DNA of 64,000 nucleotides. Source: Benincasa hispida. Lineage: Eukaryota > Streptophyta > Magnoliopsida > Cucurbitales > Cucurbitaceae. The position numbers were made by a program, and so were the translations under genes. The notes under the pieces are model-generated. The model was not told the DNA's origin. It made no database searches and worked only from the letters and a program-made list of their open reading frames with translations. Of the stretch, positions 33,582 through 46,217 are shown piece by piece (within the stretch, counting starts at the first letter, position 1; each line of letters starts with the position of its first letter). The stretch lies in assembly GCF_009727055.1 (NCBI RefSeq), contig NC_052357.1, positions 20,780,908-20,844,907 on the forward strand, read 5' to 3'.

Positions 33582-35151
33582 TGATGCGTGTTTAATGCGA
33601 TGAAATAATGGTGTAGAATGCGGTGGTGGAATATGAGTTGTGCATGCAAGTTTTCTCAGCAAGATCCAAATATAAATCCTACTGAGTTTCCTGGTAAACA
33701 AAGGGTCGAACAAAGGGACTAAGGAAACAGTATGCGATGGTAATTTTTTATTACTTTGCGGGCGGAGGAACGGGTTGAGAAGGTCTTTAGCTAGCATTTC
33801 CTAAAAATGCGTTCAAGCTATGCGATGATGCTACACTCATGCGACAACAATTCATTTTCCAATGCAAATGTGATAGCTCCTAGTTTTAGGACGCATGCGA
33901 TGTATGCGATGATGTCTATAGAGCTTATTCCTAAGTCTCTACTTGTTGCCTATGCGATGATGAATGATGCACATAGGTACAAGATGACCGCATACAATCA
34001 TATCCTATCTCTAGGGTGCATGCGATGCGTTGATAGCAAACAAAACTTATTCCTAAGCCTCTATCTCTTGATTATGCGGTTCTAATTTGACTCTCCCAAG
34101 CCTAGATTCTAATCTGACTTTTCCAAGCCTAGATTCTATCCTTAGACTACCCTCCTGAGTATCTCTAGAGGACGAATGATGCATACATAATACAAGATGA
34201 TCGTATAAAGTGAAGATCTCAGGTTATGCTAGCTAAGTACTTCTCAACCTATTCGACAGTTTTAGCTACTCATGCGTAATGTAAAGAGAGTGGACAGATA
34301 TAAAGATGCAATTTCCATTTTATAAATAAGTTCAGAATAGAAAATGACAATAGAAAATAAGGATAGAGAGCCTGGTAGCAATATCTTGCTTCCCAAGGCT
34401 TTTACACTGAGTTATCTCTATTATGCCCAAAAGATGTTCTTGCTTCCGCAAGAGTTGGCCCTCTCTCTATTTTTGACGCTTCCCGGTACTTTTCTGAGTT
34501 AACCAGGACGATCTATCGACGTGTTCTCCCTTCACTCGCTTCTGCCTTCTTAGTAAAAGAAAACCATGAACAAGGCTAACTATCTTCTATATGGTGAGCT
34601 CTCTGAACTGCGAATTCCTTAAACGAAGGTGGCCTTCGGTATTTATAAAGCTTTAGGGTGAATAGCTTTTTCTCTCGAATGATTGCACTGATGGGATGTC
34701 ATTAATTCTTTGTCTGATGCGCCGAATAATTGTCACCAAAAAGCTGAGTGTACTTGCTACAGTGTCGTTAATGGCTTTTCAACTTAATTCGGATTGACCG
34801 TCATTAGCTTTCTGTCCCATCATGATTTATTAAGCTTTTATCTTGATGCGTCGACTCTGTGCAACCACCTTCTTAATCAGATTTTCGCAAGCGCATATGA
34901 TTGCACAGCCTTGCAGTCACAATCTCTAAATGCGCTCGGACGTTAATTTCTTCGGATCGCATATCCACTTTGCACCAATGCATTTTCTGCACAAGATACA
35001 TAAGTTAGCTTCTTTTAATACGATGGACGCATGTGATCGCAATGTTGTGAATTTAATGCTTTTAAACGCAATATTGAATATTTTTACCATCACAATCCTG
35101 CATTGTTTTATATCTTTGCACTGTAATAACGTGCATTTCTGCCTGTTGTCA
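33582..35151 (-). repeat. 3' LTR of element G (1570 bp)
   Basis: Plus-strand start TGATGCGTGTTTAATGCG, end CTGCCTGTTGTCA. Lacks about 100 bases present in the other LTR. The missing stretch lies between two GCGG words (compare 42285-42390), consistent with slippage or microhomology deletion. Open frames on the plus strand are accidental. Confidence 0.85.
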
Positions 35152-35188
35152 CACCTTCAAATTTAAAACAATGTTTGTCCTCAAGCAT
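35152..35188 (-). other. PPT and upstream hairpin of element G
   Basis: The minus strand reads hairpin ATGCTTG-AGGA-CAAACAT (35171-35188), then TTTTAAATTTGAAGGTG next to LTR start TGACAAC. The purine tract is partly decayed compared with AAGTTTGGGGGTG in element H. Confidence 0.6.
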
Positions 35189-35514
35189 AGACTAAAGATT
35201 TTCATTAGAAAGTCGACTGCCTTCTTCTTTCCTAGATTTCTCAAGGTTGCCTTATTCAAATTCTATGCACCAAAATCTCCTTAATTCTTATCCAGGTCTC
35301 TTCTTAAAATATTTCTAAAATTCAGGGACCGTAAGTTTAACCTTCGAAAAGACTTTATTAGTTTCTAGGACATTGCATGATTTATTTCATATAAAAAACT
35401 TTTTCAACTGGGATATTTTCAAATGATTTTTATCTTTGCGTAATTTAGATATATTTTATTTATTTATTTATTTTTCTATGACCTTGCGCTGATCCAAGTG
35501 CCTAGCCTTTGTTT

Positions 35515-35695
35515 TAGCTTGCCCCCACGTGTGTCATGCGAACATCCAACTATGAGCAAGGCGCTCTTTTTCAGTCTAAACTTATGCCCATTTGGCAGCG
35601 GAGTTGCGATCATTTTATTTATGCGTTGATCGCGATTCCTACCTTCATTTTGGCTTTCCCCCACGAGTGTCATGCAGATATCAACTACGAGTAGG
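35515..35695 (-). repeat. twin repeat in 3' non-coding region of element G
   Basis: Two diverged copies of a roughly 45-base block lie at about 35515-35560 and 35650-35695. Minus-strand core: GTTGGATGTTCGCATGACAC, then ACGTGGGGGCAAGC. Two copies with nearly the same spacing occur in the non-autonomous element H at 53850-54040. Confidence 0.7.
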
Positions 35696-36120
35696 ATTCG
35701 ATTGCAACATTTTTTTTTCTTTTTTTTTAATGCCTAAAAGTAGCAAGGTTGGAAAAGAATACCGCACCCCCAAATTTAAATGCAGCAATGTCCTCATTGC
35801 TGAAAGATTGAAAGAATTCATGCGACGCTCTTAGGAAATTTCGTAAATGTCAGTTTGAAAGAAAGCTGATGGACCACTGACTTCTAGAAATATTTCATGA
35901 TTTGACTGTCCTACAATTAAGTTGAATCTAGCATATATGAAAAAAAAAATAGAGGCATGCATTTCATCATTGAAATCATAATTGGCAAAGAGAAATAATG
36001 CGGTGACTTATAAATTAATCATTGTGTAATGATTGCGCCGACTAAAGAGGATGCAATGATAAAGTTATTAAAGTTTAAATGATATGCGATAGAGCAAAAT
36101 TTGGAATAAACAAAGTCAGG

Positions 36121-36289
36121 GAAAGATACAACCCCCAAATTTACTCTATCACCCGCATTATTTGTGAACGCATCCTTCTTTGTGGCGAACTGCTCTCTTC
36201 GATTNGAAAGATACAACCCCCAAATTTACTCTATCACCCGCATTATTTGTGAACGCATCCTTCTTTGTGGCGAACTGCTCTCTTCGATT
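36121..36289. other. assembly gap: single N flanked by exact 84-bp duplication
   Basis: Bases 36121-36204 are repeated exactly at 36206-36289 with one N (36205) between. This is what remains when two contig ends with an unmerged overlap are joined. The true locus probably has one copy. The block itself includes a purine-tract-like CCCCCAAATTTACTC. Confidence 0.85.
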
Positions 36290-36599
36290 GCGGTGGCAAA
36301 ATAAGCTAATTGCGTCTTTCGTGTAGCTCCTCCACAATCGTTCACCACGATCGTTGCAAAGAAAACATTGAGAAGGTCAAATAAAAGAGTTACCAATCTA
36401 TATCTATATCTATCTATATATATATATATATATTAAAGAAGAAAAAATAAAAATAAACAATAACGAAATAAAAGAAGAGTAGTGAGAGTTCATTAATCAA
36501 TGGTAAGAAAAGGATACTCCAAAAGACTTGCGCCCCTAATGATTTTTTGTCGCATGACAATGCAGGGGTCGCTCGATTTTTCTTGACGATTTTTCTTGA
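36290..36599. other. 3' non-coding stretch of element G with microsatellite
   Basis: Holds a TATATC/TA microsatellite at about 36400-36433. No env-like frame is seen between the integrase end and the LTR. Confidence 0.5.
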
Positions 36600-37760
36600 T
36601 TTTCTTTTACTCAGGATTTCTTAGGTCTACAGAGGTTTTTCCCGATGAAAATCACCTCGCAATATATCTTGACTTTTTGCCCGTTAACCTTGAATGCCCC
36701 GGTCCCTTCCTCATTATTCAGTTCGATCGTACCATGCGGGAATACTTCTTTGATTATAAAGGGTCCGGACCAGCATGACTTTAATTTGTCGAGAAAAAGC
36801 CGTAGTCGTGAATTGAAAAGTAAGACCTTTTGTCCGACGTGGAGGTTCTTCTCGCATAGTCGTCTGTCATGCCATCGTTTGCGTGCTCTTTGTAAATTTT
36901 GGTATTCTCATAAGCTTGCGTTCTCCATTCATCAAGCTCGACCAACTAAAGTTTTCTTGCTTCCCCTGCAGCCTTTAAGTCGAAGATAAGCTTTTTCACC
37001 GCCCATAGTGCTTTGTGCTCCAGCTCAAGCGGTAGATGACATGTCTTACCGAACACCAGCGCATACGGGGACATGCCATAGGTGTCTTATAGGCGGTTCT
37101 GTATGCCCACAGTGCATCGTCCAGCATTGTTGCCCAATCTTTTCGTGAAGGCTTTACCACCTTCTCTAATATCAGTTTGATTTCTCTGTTGGACACGTTA
37201 GTTTGACCATTTGTCTGTGGATGGTATGCGGTGACCACCTTATGGAGGATATTATATTTGAGCAGCAAGTTATTGACGATGTGATTAACAAAATGGGAGC
37301 CCTCATCACTTATTATCGCACGTGGAGTGCCAAAACGAATGAAGATGTTCCTCTTTAAGAACCTGGAGACTACTGTCGCATCGCTTGCGGTGCATGATAC
37401 CACTTCTACCCATTTGGAAATGTAGTCGACGGCTAACAGAATATATTTGTGACCATTCGATGGTGGAAATGGTCCCATGAAGTCTATGCCTCAAACGTCG
37501 AACAATTCCAGTTCTAAAATGATGTTCATGGGCATCACATGCTTCCGTGAAATGTTTCCTGTGCATTGGCACTGGTCACATTTCATCGCATAGTCTCTTG
37601 CGTCCTTGAATAATGTTGGCCAAAAATACCCACTTTTTAACACCTTGGTTACTGTGCATTGGCCTCCAAAGTGCCCTCCATATGGCGAGTCATGGCATTG
37701 TGATAATATGCGTTGGTGAGTAGCATCTGGTACACACAGGCACAAAATCTAGTCTGACCC
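36600..37760 (-). pseudogene. gypsy G integrase
   Basis: The zinc finger reads H-x-H in CHDSPYGGHFGG and C-x2-C in KCDQCQ (37745-37560). Core residues: Asp in GIDFMG (about 37485), Asp in ISDEGSHF (about 37305), Glu in SNREIK (about 37190). A stop (TGA) replaces the Trp before GIDFMG. The C-terminal part ([18 protein letters not shown], then VLLFNSRLRLF) is in another frame down to about 36600 because of a shift near 37080. Confidence 0.85.
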
Positions 37761-37984
37761 CCTCTTATAAAGATTTGGCTCGTCCCAATAATATGATCTG
37801 CATTCATGTCTGAGCCCCGTGTTTTGGTGGTCTGTATAGTCTTCAGGAAATTGTTCGCAAACCAGAAAATTGACCACGTCTGCGTACCATGGTAACTCTT
37901 CAATCTTAAATAGCTGCTCGTTTGAGAAAGTTGCGCTCACCTCTGACTGGTTGCGGTCAACTTCTGGATTTTCTAATCTGGATA

Positions 37985-38700
37985 AATGGTCCGTAACCTG
38001 GTTCTCCGTCCCCTTGTGATCAATGATTTCCATATCGGATTCCTGGAGGAGAAGAACCCATCTAATCAACCTCGGCTTCGCATCTTTCTTTGTCATCAAA
38101 TATTTTATCGTCGAGTGGTCAGTGTGAATGATTACTTTAGTTCCCAACAAATAAGCTTTAAATTTTTCCAACACAAATATCACCGCAAACAATTCTTTTT
38201 CTATGGTCGTGTAATTTGTTTGAGCAGGATTCAAGGTTTTACTCGCATATGCGATGGGGTGTAGCATTGTTTTCTTCTTTTGCGCCAGCACTGCTACCAT
38301 CGCATAACCGCTTGCGTCGCACATTAACTCAAAGGGTTGTGTCCAGTCTGGTGCGATCAACACATGTGCGATTGTTAATGCGTTCTTCAATATCATGAAT
38401 GCGTTGCGGCATTGATCATCAAAGTCAAACTTTCTTTCTGTCTCCAGCAACGCACTCAGTGGTCGTGCAATCTTTGAAAAGTCTTTTACAAAACATCTAT
38501 AAAAGCCAACATGTCCTAAGAAGCTCCTGACAGCCTTCACATTCGCTGGAGGTGGATGCTTTTCAATCGCCTTAATCTTTGCCTTGTCCACCTCCAGACC
38601 ATCCTTAGAGACCTTTTGCCCAAGTACAATACCTTTCTTCACCATGAAGTGGCATTTCTCCCAATTAAGCACAAGGTTCGTCTCTTCACATCTTTTCAAT
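37985..38700 (-). pseudogene. gypsy G RNase H
   Basis: A long open frame covers the RT connection and RNase H. All four acidic residues are in place: Asp in MCDASGYA, Glu in IEKELFAV, Asp in [10 protein letters not shown], and a downstream Asp in TDHLSRLEN. The frame reads on into the integrase linker (stop at 37749). Confidence 0.85.
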
Positions 38701-39640
38701 ATCTTCTCCAGATTGTTGAGACAGACTTCGTATGTTTACCTATACACCGAGAAGTCGTCCATGAAAATTTCTATAGCGTCTTCAAAATATTCAGAAAAGA
38801 TGGCCATCATACTCCTTTGGAAAGTGCTCGGCGTATTGCATAGGCCGAACGGCATGCGTTGAAACGCAAATGTTTTATAAGGGCAGGTGAATGTGGTTTT
38901 CTCTTAGTCTTCTGGAGCAATTATGATTTGTTTATAACCGGCATATCCATCCAAGAAGCAGTAGAAATCATTTCTAGCTAGGTGATCTAGTATTTGGTCA
39001 ATAAAAGGCAGAGGGAAATGATCCTTCTTAGTCGCTGCATTTAGTTTGTGGTAGTCCATACAAATCCGCCATCCAGTGATGGTCTTCATTGGTATCAGTT
39101 CATTATTTGCATTGGGGACTACCGTCATCACTTCTTTCTTCGACACGCATTGCACGGGCTGACCCACGTGCTGTCGGCTATTGGATAGATAATTCCCATG
39201 TCTAACCACTTGATTATCTTCGTCTTTACAACCTCCTTCATCGTAGGGTTGAGTCTGCATTGATGTTCGATCGATCCTTTATGATTCTCTTCGAGACGAA
39301 TCCTATGCATGTAGTATGCGGGGCTGATTCCTCTAGTGTCTACGAACGTCCAGCCAATTGCTTTTACATACTTTCTTAGGATACTTAGCAGCACATTCTG
39401 TTGATCTTCATTAAGTGCAGAGGAAATTATTATAGGTAGCTTTTCATTCTGCCCCAGAAACGCATACTTCAGGTCGTTTGGAAGGGTCTTCAGCTCTATT
39501 GTTGGTGGTTGTTCCAAGGATGGTTTTATTGTTTTTCTTTCTTCATTTGTTGTCAGCTTGTCTTCTTCGGATGCGATCATCTCATCTTCTTTGGTTGTTT
39601 TTCTGTGATCGCATTGCATGCTACTATGGATGCGGTCGCA
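38700..39640 (-). pseudogene. gypsy G reverse transcriptase
   Basis: RT blocks in order: WLDMGIIYPIADSTWVSP, then a shift, RICMDYHKLNAATKKDHFPLPFIDQ, DFYCFLDGYAGYKQI, and after another break IEIFMDDFSVY at about 38760. The FMDD catalytic box is intact. A TAA follows FSVYR, and APED is followed by a stop at 38904. At least three breaks. Confidence 0.85.
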
Positions 39641-39833
39641 TCATCATCTTCATTTTCATCTTCAGACTTTTCTTCTTCATTCAAATTTGGTTCATCTCGG
39701 ATTCATTGAGGTCTTCTTCATCAGGATATTTCATGGCTCGGATAATGTCAAACCTAAGCTTCTATCCATTCACACTCAGTGTGATCTCTCCTTTGTACAC
39801 ATCAATCTGGGCATGACCAGTGGATAGGAATGA

Positions 39834-40200
39834 TCATCCCAGTATGATGGGTACATCCTTGTCTGCTTCATAGTCCAGGATGATGAAGTCTGCTAGTAAT
39901 ATAAATTTGTCGATTGTAACTAGAACATCCTTCACCTTCCCTTCTGGATGCACAAGGGATCTATTAAATAATTTGAAAGTCATCGTCATGGGCGCCAGCT
40001 GCCCCATATCCAGCTGCTTGAAAATTGACAAGGGCATCAAACTAATGTTGGCCTCGAGATCGCAAAGCGCTTGATCAATGTATAACCCTCCAATGGAGTA
40101 GGGTATGGTGAAACTTCCAGGGTCGCGCATCTTCGGTGGGATTAATGGATTTGTTGAACTCATCGTCAATGCCACGTTGTGAACTTACCAGTGCTTTCTC
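39834..40200 (-). pseudogene. gypsy G aspartic protease
   Basis: The open frame includes the retroviral-type protease: IPYSIGGLYIDQALCDLEANISLMPLSIFKQL, with the flap/ILG end VPIILG. The active-site triplet that should be D-x-G reads D-L-E, so the Gly is lost. The upstream linker to gag (40200-40900) is full of stops. Confidence 0.75.
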
Positions 40201-40899
40201 TTCTCATCGCCATAATCTTTTAGGAAAATTTGCTATCGGGCATCTGTTGAATCGTTTCAGTGAAACGGAATGTTACATATTGCAGACTGTTTCAGCATTA
40301 TCCCATGCAAGCATGGAGTACTTGACCAATATCATTTTTTCTTCTTTTTTTGAGTCTCTGGAGGTGGAATAATGGTAGCGTATTTCTCATCGTCCTCTGT
40401 TTTTTGGCTCCGATGGCGGATTGCAAATCTTCTGGTTCCACTTCGCCTCATTTTCTTCTGTTCTCCTCGAGTCAAACACAACTCTCTGGCGTCTGCCATC
40501 GCAATTGGCCTAGCAGCCCATTACTAGCTCCTTCTTCTGACATTGCTCTTTTCCGTACCCCTAGGTTTGCACGAGAGCTCTGTGAAACTCGGCAGTGCCC
40601 CTTGAGGTCTATCTCTTGATTTCGCCCCGCATCTGGCCTATCTGAATTTCAGTTTGCAGATAGGCGTCGCTTGATTTTTTGGAAACACATGTTTTCATTC
40701 TTATTCAATATATCCTTCAACAACTTCCAAAAAGATGAAGATTGCGACGCCTGTGAACTGCTGGCTTAGTTGTACGTTTGACCGTTTGTTCGCGGGAAAA
40801 ATCCTGGTGGCCCTTCTTTTTGCGCCACTAATTGAAAATTTTTTTGTTAATTTTTCCTCGCGAAGTTAGGGTGGTTTCTCCACCTAGGGTTGTACGTTT

Positions 40900-41976
40900 T
40901 GGAAAACGGATTATTCTTCACACAAAGACTGACTGTGGGTTTCTCGAGTATTCTTCCATTGGATGGCCTTCACCGCAAGTAGCACAACTTGCGATCGTCT
41001 GGTTGATTGCGTTGACTTGCTCACTATGCGTTCCTGGGCTACTGACTATGATTCCTTGTATCAAATTCATCAACGCCGTCATTTGGTTTTGAAGGGATGC
41101 GATAACCCCATGATTTGCGAACTGTCCTTGATTCTCAATCTTTGATCGCTTTCTCTCCAATCTTCATGATTTTTAGAAATGTGATCAAGTATATTCTTAG
41201 CCTCATCGTATCTTTTATCAAGCAGATCTCCAACTGCTGCCGCATTGGCAGCCATCTACAATGCAGGGTTTAATCCATGGTAGAAAATTTCCATCTGTAA
41301 ACAATCTGGTAAGCCGTTATGCGGGTAATCTCTTACCAGTCTCTTAAACCTCGCCCAGGCATCACTGAGCGATTCATCAATATCCTGTTCAAAATTAGTG
41401 ATTAGCTTCCTCCTTCTATCGTTCTCCGTCGGGGAAGTACTTTTTCATGAACTTCTCAACTACTTGTTCCCATGATGTAATCTCCCCTGGTTCGAGAGAA
41501 TAAGCCAATTTTCGTGCCTGGTCACACAACAAAAATGGAAACAATGTTGATCGAACCTCCTCAGCGGAGATGTTTGGGAACAAGAACGTGTTGCAGATCT
41601 CAATGAAACTTCGGAGGTGGGACTGCAGATCCTCGCCACGCCTACCGCCAAACTTTCCGATAGTTTGGATCATCTGCAGCATCACCGGTTTCATTTTGAA
41701 CCTCGATCCGTCAAGAGCTAGTCTCATGATTGCTGGTAAGAAATCATAGAGGTTGGGCGACGCATAGTCCCGAATGGGCCTATTGTGGTCGTTTTCCAAT
41801 AGGATGGGATTCGCCATGATATTATTTGCATTTGGTGCTCCATTTTCTGGTTGTTCTGCCATGTTTGGATCTTTCTCTTGTTGTTGTTGTTGTTGGCGTC
41901 TGTTTCTTCTTCTTCTTCAGAAAGTTCTTTCAATCTCTGGGTCGTAATCGGGCTCCGGATTTTGTCCTTCGCTCAT
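40900..41976 (-). pseudogene. gypsy G gag
   Basis: Starts with ATG at 41976 (MSEGQNPEPDYDPEIERTF), hits TGA after about 20 codons, then reads on in the same frame through a basic and Gln-rich stretch and the capsid region (GEDLQSHLRSFIEICNTF, RSTLFPFLLCDQARKLAYS, SWEQVVEKFMKKYFP). A shift near 41420 moves it to another frame. The knuckle near 40960 reads CATCGEGH-x4-Y, with Tyr replacing the last Cys. The CAA repeat near 41880 encodes the Gln run. Confidence 0.8.
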
Positions 41977-42079
41977 ACAATGCCCGCTTCTTTCCTTACT
42001 TAAGGAGAAGTAGTGCACAGAGATAAAGAGTCTGCAAAGAAAATAAAAAAGCTTCCGTTAGCGCAATGTATTTCTGTAG

Positions 42080-42097
42080 TCCCCAGCAACGGCGCCA
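42080..42097 (-). other. primer-binding site of element G (tRNA-Asp type)
   Basis: The minus strand reads TGGCGCCGTTGCTGGGGA a few bases after the right LTR. It is the site used by Athila-like elements, complementary to the tRNA-Asp 3' end, with one change. Confidence 0.8.
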
Positions 42098-42103
42098 AAA
42101 ACA

Positions 42104-43776
42104 TAATGCGTGTTTAATGCGATGAAATAATGGTGTAGAATGCGGTGGTGGAATATGCATTGTGCATGCAAGTTTTCTCAGCAAGATCCAAGTATAAATC
42201 CAACTGAGTTGCCTGGTAAGCCCAGGGTCGAACACAGGGACTAAGGAAACAGTATGCGATGGTAGTTTTTAATTACTTTGCGGTAACAAATAGTTCAATG
42301 TGTTGGTTGGTATGTTGCTTAAGGTATAAAGTTTATGCAGCGGAATTGAGAAAAGAGCTAATAATGTGAAAGATACAACGAGTGTGCGGAGGAACGGTTT
42401 GAGAAGATCTTTAGCTAGCATTTCTTGAGAATGTGTTCAAGCTATGCGATGATGCTACACTCATGTGACAGCAATTCATTTTCCATTGTAAATGCGATAG
42501 CTCCTAGTTTTAGGACGCATGCGATGTATGCGATGATGTCTATAGAGCTTATTCCTAAGTCTCTACTTCTTGCCTATGCGATGATGAATGATGCACACAG
42601 GTACAAGATGACCGCATACAATCATATCCTATCTCTAGGGTGCATGCGATGTGTTGATAGCAAACAGAACTTATTCCTATGCTTCTATCTCTTGATTATG
42701 TGGTTCTAATCTGACTCTCTTGAGCCTAGATACTAATCTGACTTTTCCAAGCCTAGATTCTATCCTTAGACTACCCTCCCGAGTATCTCTAGAGGACAAA
42801 TGATGCATACATAATACAAGATGATTGCATAAAGTGAATATCCCAGGTTATGCTAGCTAAGTACTTCTCAACCCATTCGACAGTTTTAGCTACTCATGCG
42901 TAATGTAAAGAGAGTGGACAGATATAAAGATGCAATTTCCATTTTATAAATAAGTTCAGAATACAAAATGACAATGGAAAATAAGGATAGAAAGCCTGGT
43001 AGCAATATTGTGCTTCCCAAGACTTTTACACTGAGTTATCTTTATTCTGCCTAAAAGATGTTCTTACTTCTGTAAGAGTTGGCCCTCTCTTTGTTTTCGA
43101 CGCTTCCCGGCACTCTTCCAAGTTAACTAGGACAATCTCTCGGCGTGTTCTCCCTTCACTCGATTCTGCCTTCTCAGTAAAAGAAAACCATGAACAAGGC
43201 TAACTATCTTCTATATGGTGAGCTCTCTGACCTACGCGAACTCCTTAAACGAAGGTGGCCTTTGGTATTTATAGAGCTTCAGGGTGAAGAGATTTTTCTC
43301 TCGAATGATTGCATTGATGGGATGTCATTAATTCTCTGTCTAATGTACCGAATAATTGTCACCAAAAAGCTGAGTGTACTTGCTACAGTGTCGTTAACGG
43401 CTTGTCAACTTAATTCGGAATCAACCGTCATCAGCTTTCTGTCCCATCGTGATTTTTTAAGCTTTCACCTTGATGCGCTGGCCTATGCAGCCACCTTCTT
43501 GAGCAGATTTTCGCAAGTGCTTATGATCACACAACCTTTCAATTGCAATCTCTTAATGCGCTCGGACGTTAATTTCTTCAGATCATATTTCCGCTTTATG
43601 CCAACGCATTTTCTGCATAAGATGCATAAGTTAGCTGTTTTAATGTGATAGACGCATGCGATCGCAATGTTGTGAACTTAATGCTTTTGGACGCAATATT
43701 GTATATTTTTACCATCGCAATCCTGCATTGTTTTATATCTTTGTGTTGTAATAACGTGCATTTCTGCCCGTTATCA
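42104..43776 (-). repeat. 5' LTR of element G (1673 bp)
   Basis: Minus-strand start TGATAACGGGCAGAAATG, end CATTAAACACGCATTA (CA mutated to TA). Includes the roughly 100 bases missing from the other LTR. The first 27 bases are nearly identical to the LTR start of element H. Confidence 0.85.
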
Positions 43777-44024
43777 AAGGTATTCAGCCTTATCCATCTA
43801 CTATAGACCATTTAGGTTATCATTTAAACATGATCTACCTGTATGTCTATACATACATGTTTAAGCTACAAAAGATAACCTTGGATGTTAATTTATTGGT
43901 TTGTGGGTTTAATGCTACTAAATGTTAAATAAAACATCTCATATTTTATTAAATAAACAAAATGTTTGTACAATACAATTACAAACTATAAAACCCAACA
44001 AGATTTAGGGCATTGGCCCCAATA
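43777..44024 (-). repeat. 3' LTR of element F, proximal part
   Basis: Carries the LTR start (minus strand TATTGGGGCCAATGCCC, TG mutated to TA) and follows directly on the RNase H end. Its continuation is at 33581 on the other side of element G. Confidence 0.7.
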
Positions 44025-46217
44025 ACCCTAAACTAAATGTGGCATGTCTCATAAACCCATACTCTACAAGTGATCCTCAAACACATTAGTCGTAAGGGCC
44101 TTTGTAAATGGATCAGCAATGTCGTGCACTGAAGCTATCTGCATGACGATCACGTTCCCTCGTTACACAATATCCTATATCAAATGATACTTCCTCTCGA
44201 TGTGCTTTCCGTTCTTGGGACTTCTACGCTCCCTGGAATTAGTCATGATACCATTATTATCATAATAGATTGTGATGAAATTTGACATGTTTGGAACTAC
44301 TTCCAGATCAGTCAAGAACTTCCTAAGCCAGACAGCCTCCTTAGCAACATCACAAGCTGCTATATATTCTTCCTCTATTGTGGATTTAGTAATGCACCCT
44401 TGCTTGGTGCTTCTCCAGACTACAACTCCTCAGTTAAGAGTGAACACTGATCCTAAACTTGATTTCCTGGAATCTCTATCGGTCTGAAAATCAGAGTCTG
44501 TGAATCCTATAAGGATTCAATCCCTAGACCCATACACGAGCATGTAGTCTCTCATTCTCTGAAGATACTTAAAGATAGTTTTAACGAAAGTCCAGTGATC
44601 TAATTCTGGATTCAACTAATATCTACTGACTATCCCCACTGCATAGTAGATGTCAAGTCTAGTACATAGCATCACATACATTAAGCTATCAAGAACTGAT
44701 GCATAGAGGATCTGTTTTATCTTCTCAATTTATTGAGGTGTCTTAGAACATTGTTTCTTAGACAAAACAACTCTAAGCTTGAAAGGTAGCAAGCCTCTCT
44801 TGAAGTTTTGCATCGAATACTTGATAAGCATATTGTCAATATATGATGCTTGAGACAAGGCCAACATTTTGTTCTTTTGATCCTTAAGAATTTGAATATC
44901 CAAAACAAACTACGCCTCTCCCAAATCTTTCATTTGGAATTGAGTCGCCAGCCAATGGTTAATTTCATTCAGTAGACCTATATCATTCCCATTAGGTAGG
45001 ATATCATCTACGTATAACACTAAAAAAGCTATTAAACTGTTGATCATCTTCTTGTAAACACAAGTTCATCAACATTTTGATCAAAACCATAAGATTTGAT
45101 CGTAGTATCAAATATTATATTCTAAGATTGAGAAGCTTGTTTCAATCCATAAATGGATCGATTAAGTTTGCAAACCTTTTACTCTTGACCTTGGGTTATG
45201 AATCCTTTAGGCTACTGCATATAGATAGTCTTCTCAAGATTGTCATTCAGAAAAGCAGTCTAACGTCCATTTGACAAATCTCATAGTCATAATATGAGGC
45301 AATGGATAGGAGTATCCATATAGATTTCAATATGGAAACAGGTGAGAAAGTCTCCTCATAGTCTACTCCCTCAACTTGGGTATAACTCTTTGCCACAAAC
45401 CTAGCCTTGAAAGTTTGCACTTTCCCATCAGTACCTCGTTTCCTCTTGTAGATCCATTTGCAACCTTTAGGTTTTACCCTATCAAGTTGATCTACAAGAT
45501 CCCAATCCAAATTGAAGTACATTGACTCCATTTCGAGATCCATAACTTTGGTCCATTCATCTTTGTCAACATCCTCTATTACCTTCTTGTAAGACAATGG
45601 ATCCTCAACGTCGCCATTAGATATAATAGCTAGGGTTTTTGTTAGACCCATATAACATATAGGCGGGTTCGCAACCCTCCCACTACGTCGAAGCTCCCTC
45701 AACAGTTGAGGTGGTTGTGACCTATTAGATGAACCAATATCAACAACTCTTGTTGATGCACTTGACTCTTCAACAACTCTTGTTGAAGGTTCAGCAGTTT
45801 CGGTGGAAAGTTTAGTTAACATTATCCTACTGCATGGTTTATGCTCCCTTATGTGGTTCTCTTCTAAAAATGTAGCATTTGTCGACACAAACACTTTATT
45901 ATCTTTAAGATCATAGAAGTAACCACATCTCATTCCTTTCAAATACCTACAAATATGCACAATTTTGAATAAGGTTCCAACTTTTTAAGATTAGCCTCAA
46001 GCACATGTGTTGGGCAACCCCAGAACCTGAAATGGTGCAAACTACCTTTATGACTATTCCATAACTTCAAAGGTGTTCCAGTAACACTTTTGGATGGAAC
46101 AAGTTTATCATAGACCAAACCATATTCAACAGGGTTCGATTTCTTCTATTTGATACACCATTCTGCTGAGGTGTACTATGTGTTGAGATTTGGTATACAA
46201 TTCCATGTTCCATCGAA
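44025..46217 (-). pseudogene. copia F pol: integrase end, RT, RNase H
   Basis: Integrase C-terminus near 46140-46000 (STPQQNGVSNRRNRTL: the catalytic Glu of SERRNRT is now Asn). Then VFVSTNATFLEENHIREHKP, and RT from about 45560 (CKWIYKRKRGTDGKVQTFKARF, VEGVDYEETFSPV). The catalytic YVDDI at about 45010 is intact. RNase H and C-terminus SKNGKHIERKYHLI and ADPFTKAL appear near 44200-44100. Several stops and shifts. The 5' end is a deletion joint to a short LTR fragment. Confidence 0.82.

Larger units (their letters stand above)
33582..43776 (-). mobile_element. Athila-like Ty3/gypsy element G (10.2 kb)
   Basis: It has two LTRs, a tRNA-Asp-type primer site next to the right LTR, gag, PR, RT, RNase H and IN in that order on the minus strand, then 1.4 kb of non-coding 3' region and a purine tract. 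The target duplication is AAGGT. Several stops and shifts in gag and pol make it non-functional. The PBS and the gag start (MSEGQNPEPDYDPEIERTF) suggest the Athila branch. No env-like frame seen. The LTRs differ by a 100-base deletion plus substitutions, so it is not recent. Confidence 0.88.
31141..46217 (-). mobile_element. copia element F, 5' deleted, nested in E and host to G
   Basis: The minus strand reads integrase C-terminus, RT, RNase H (46217 to 44025) and then the 3' LTR (44024 to 31141), which is split by gypsy element G (33582-43776). The 5' LTR, gag, protease and most of integrase are gone. The low end abuts the 3' interior of E, which indicates insertion into E. Confidence 0.7.

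Noticed and set aside
36596..36989. Plus-strand frames in element G
   Set aside because: Antisense to the integrase C-terminus of G; shadow frames.
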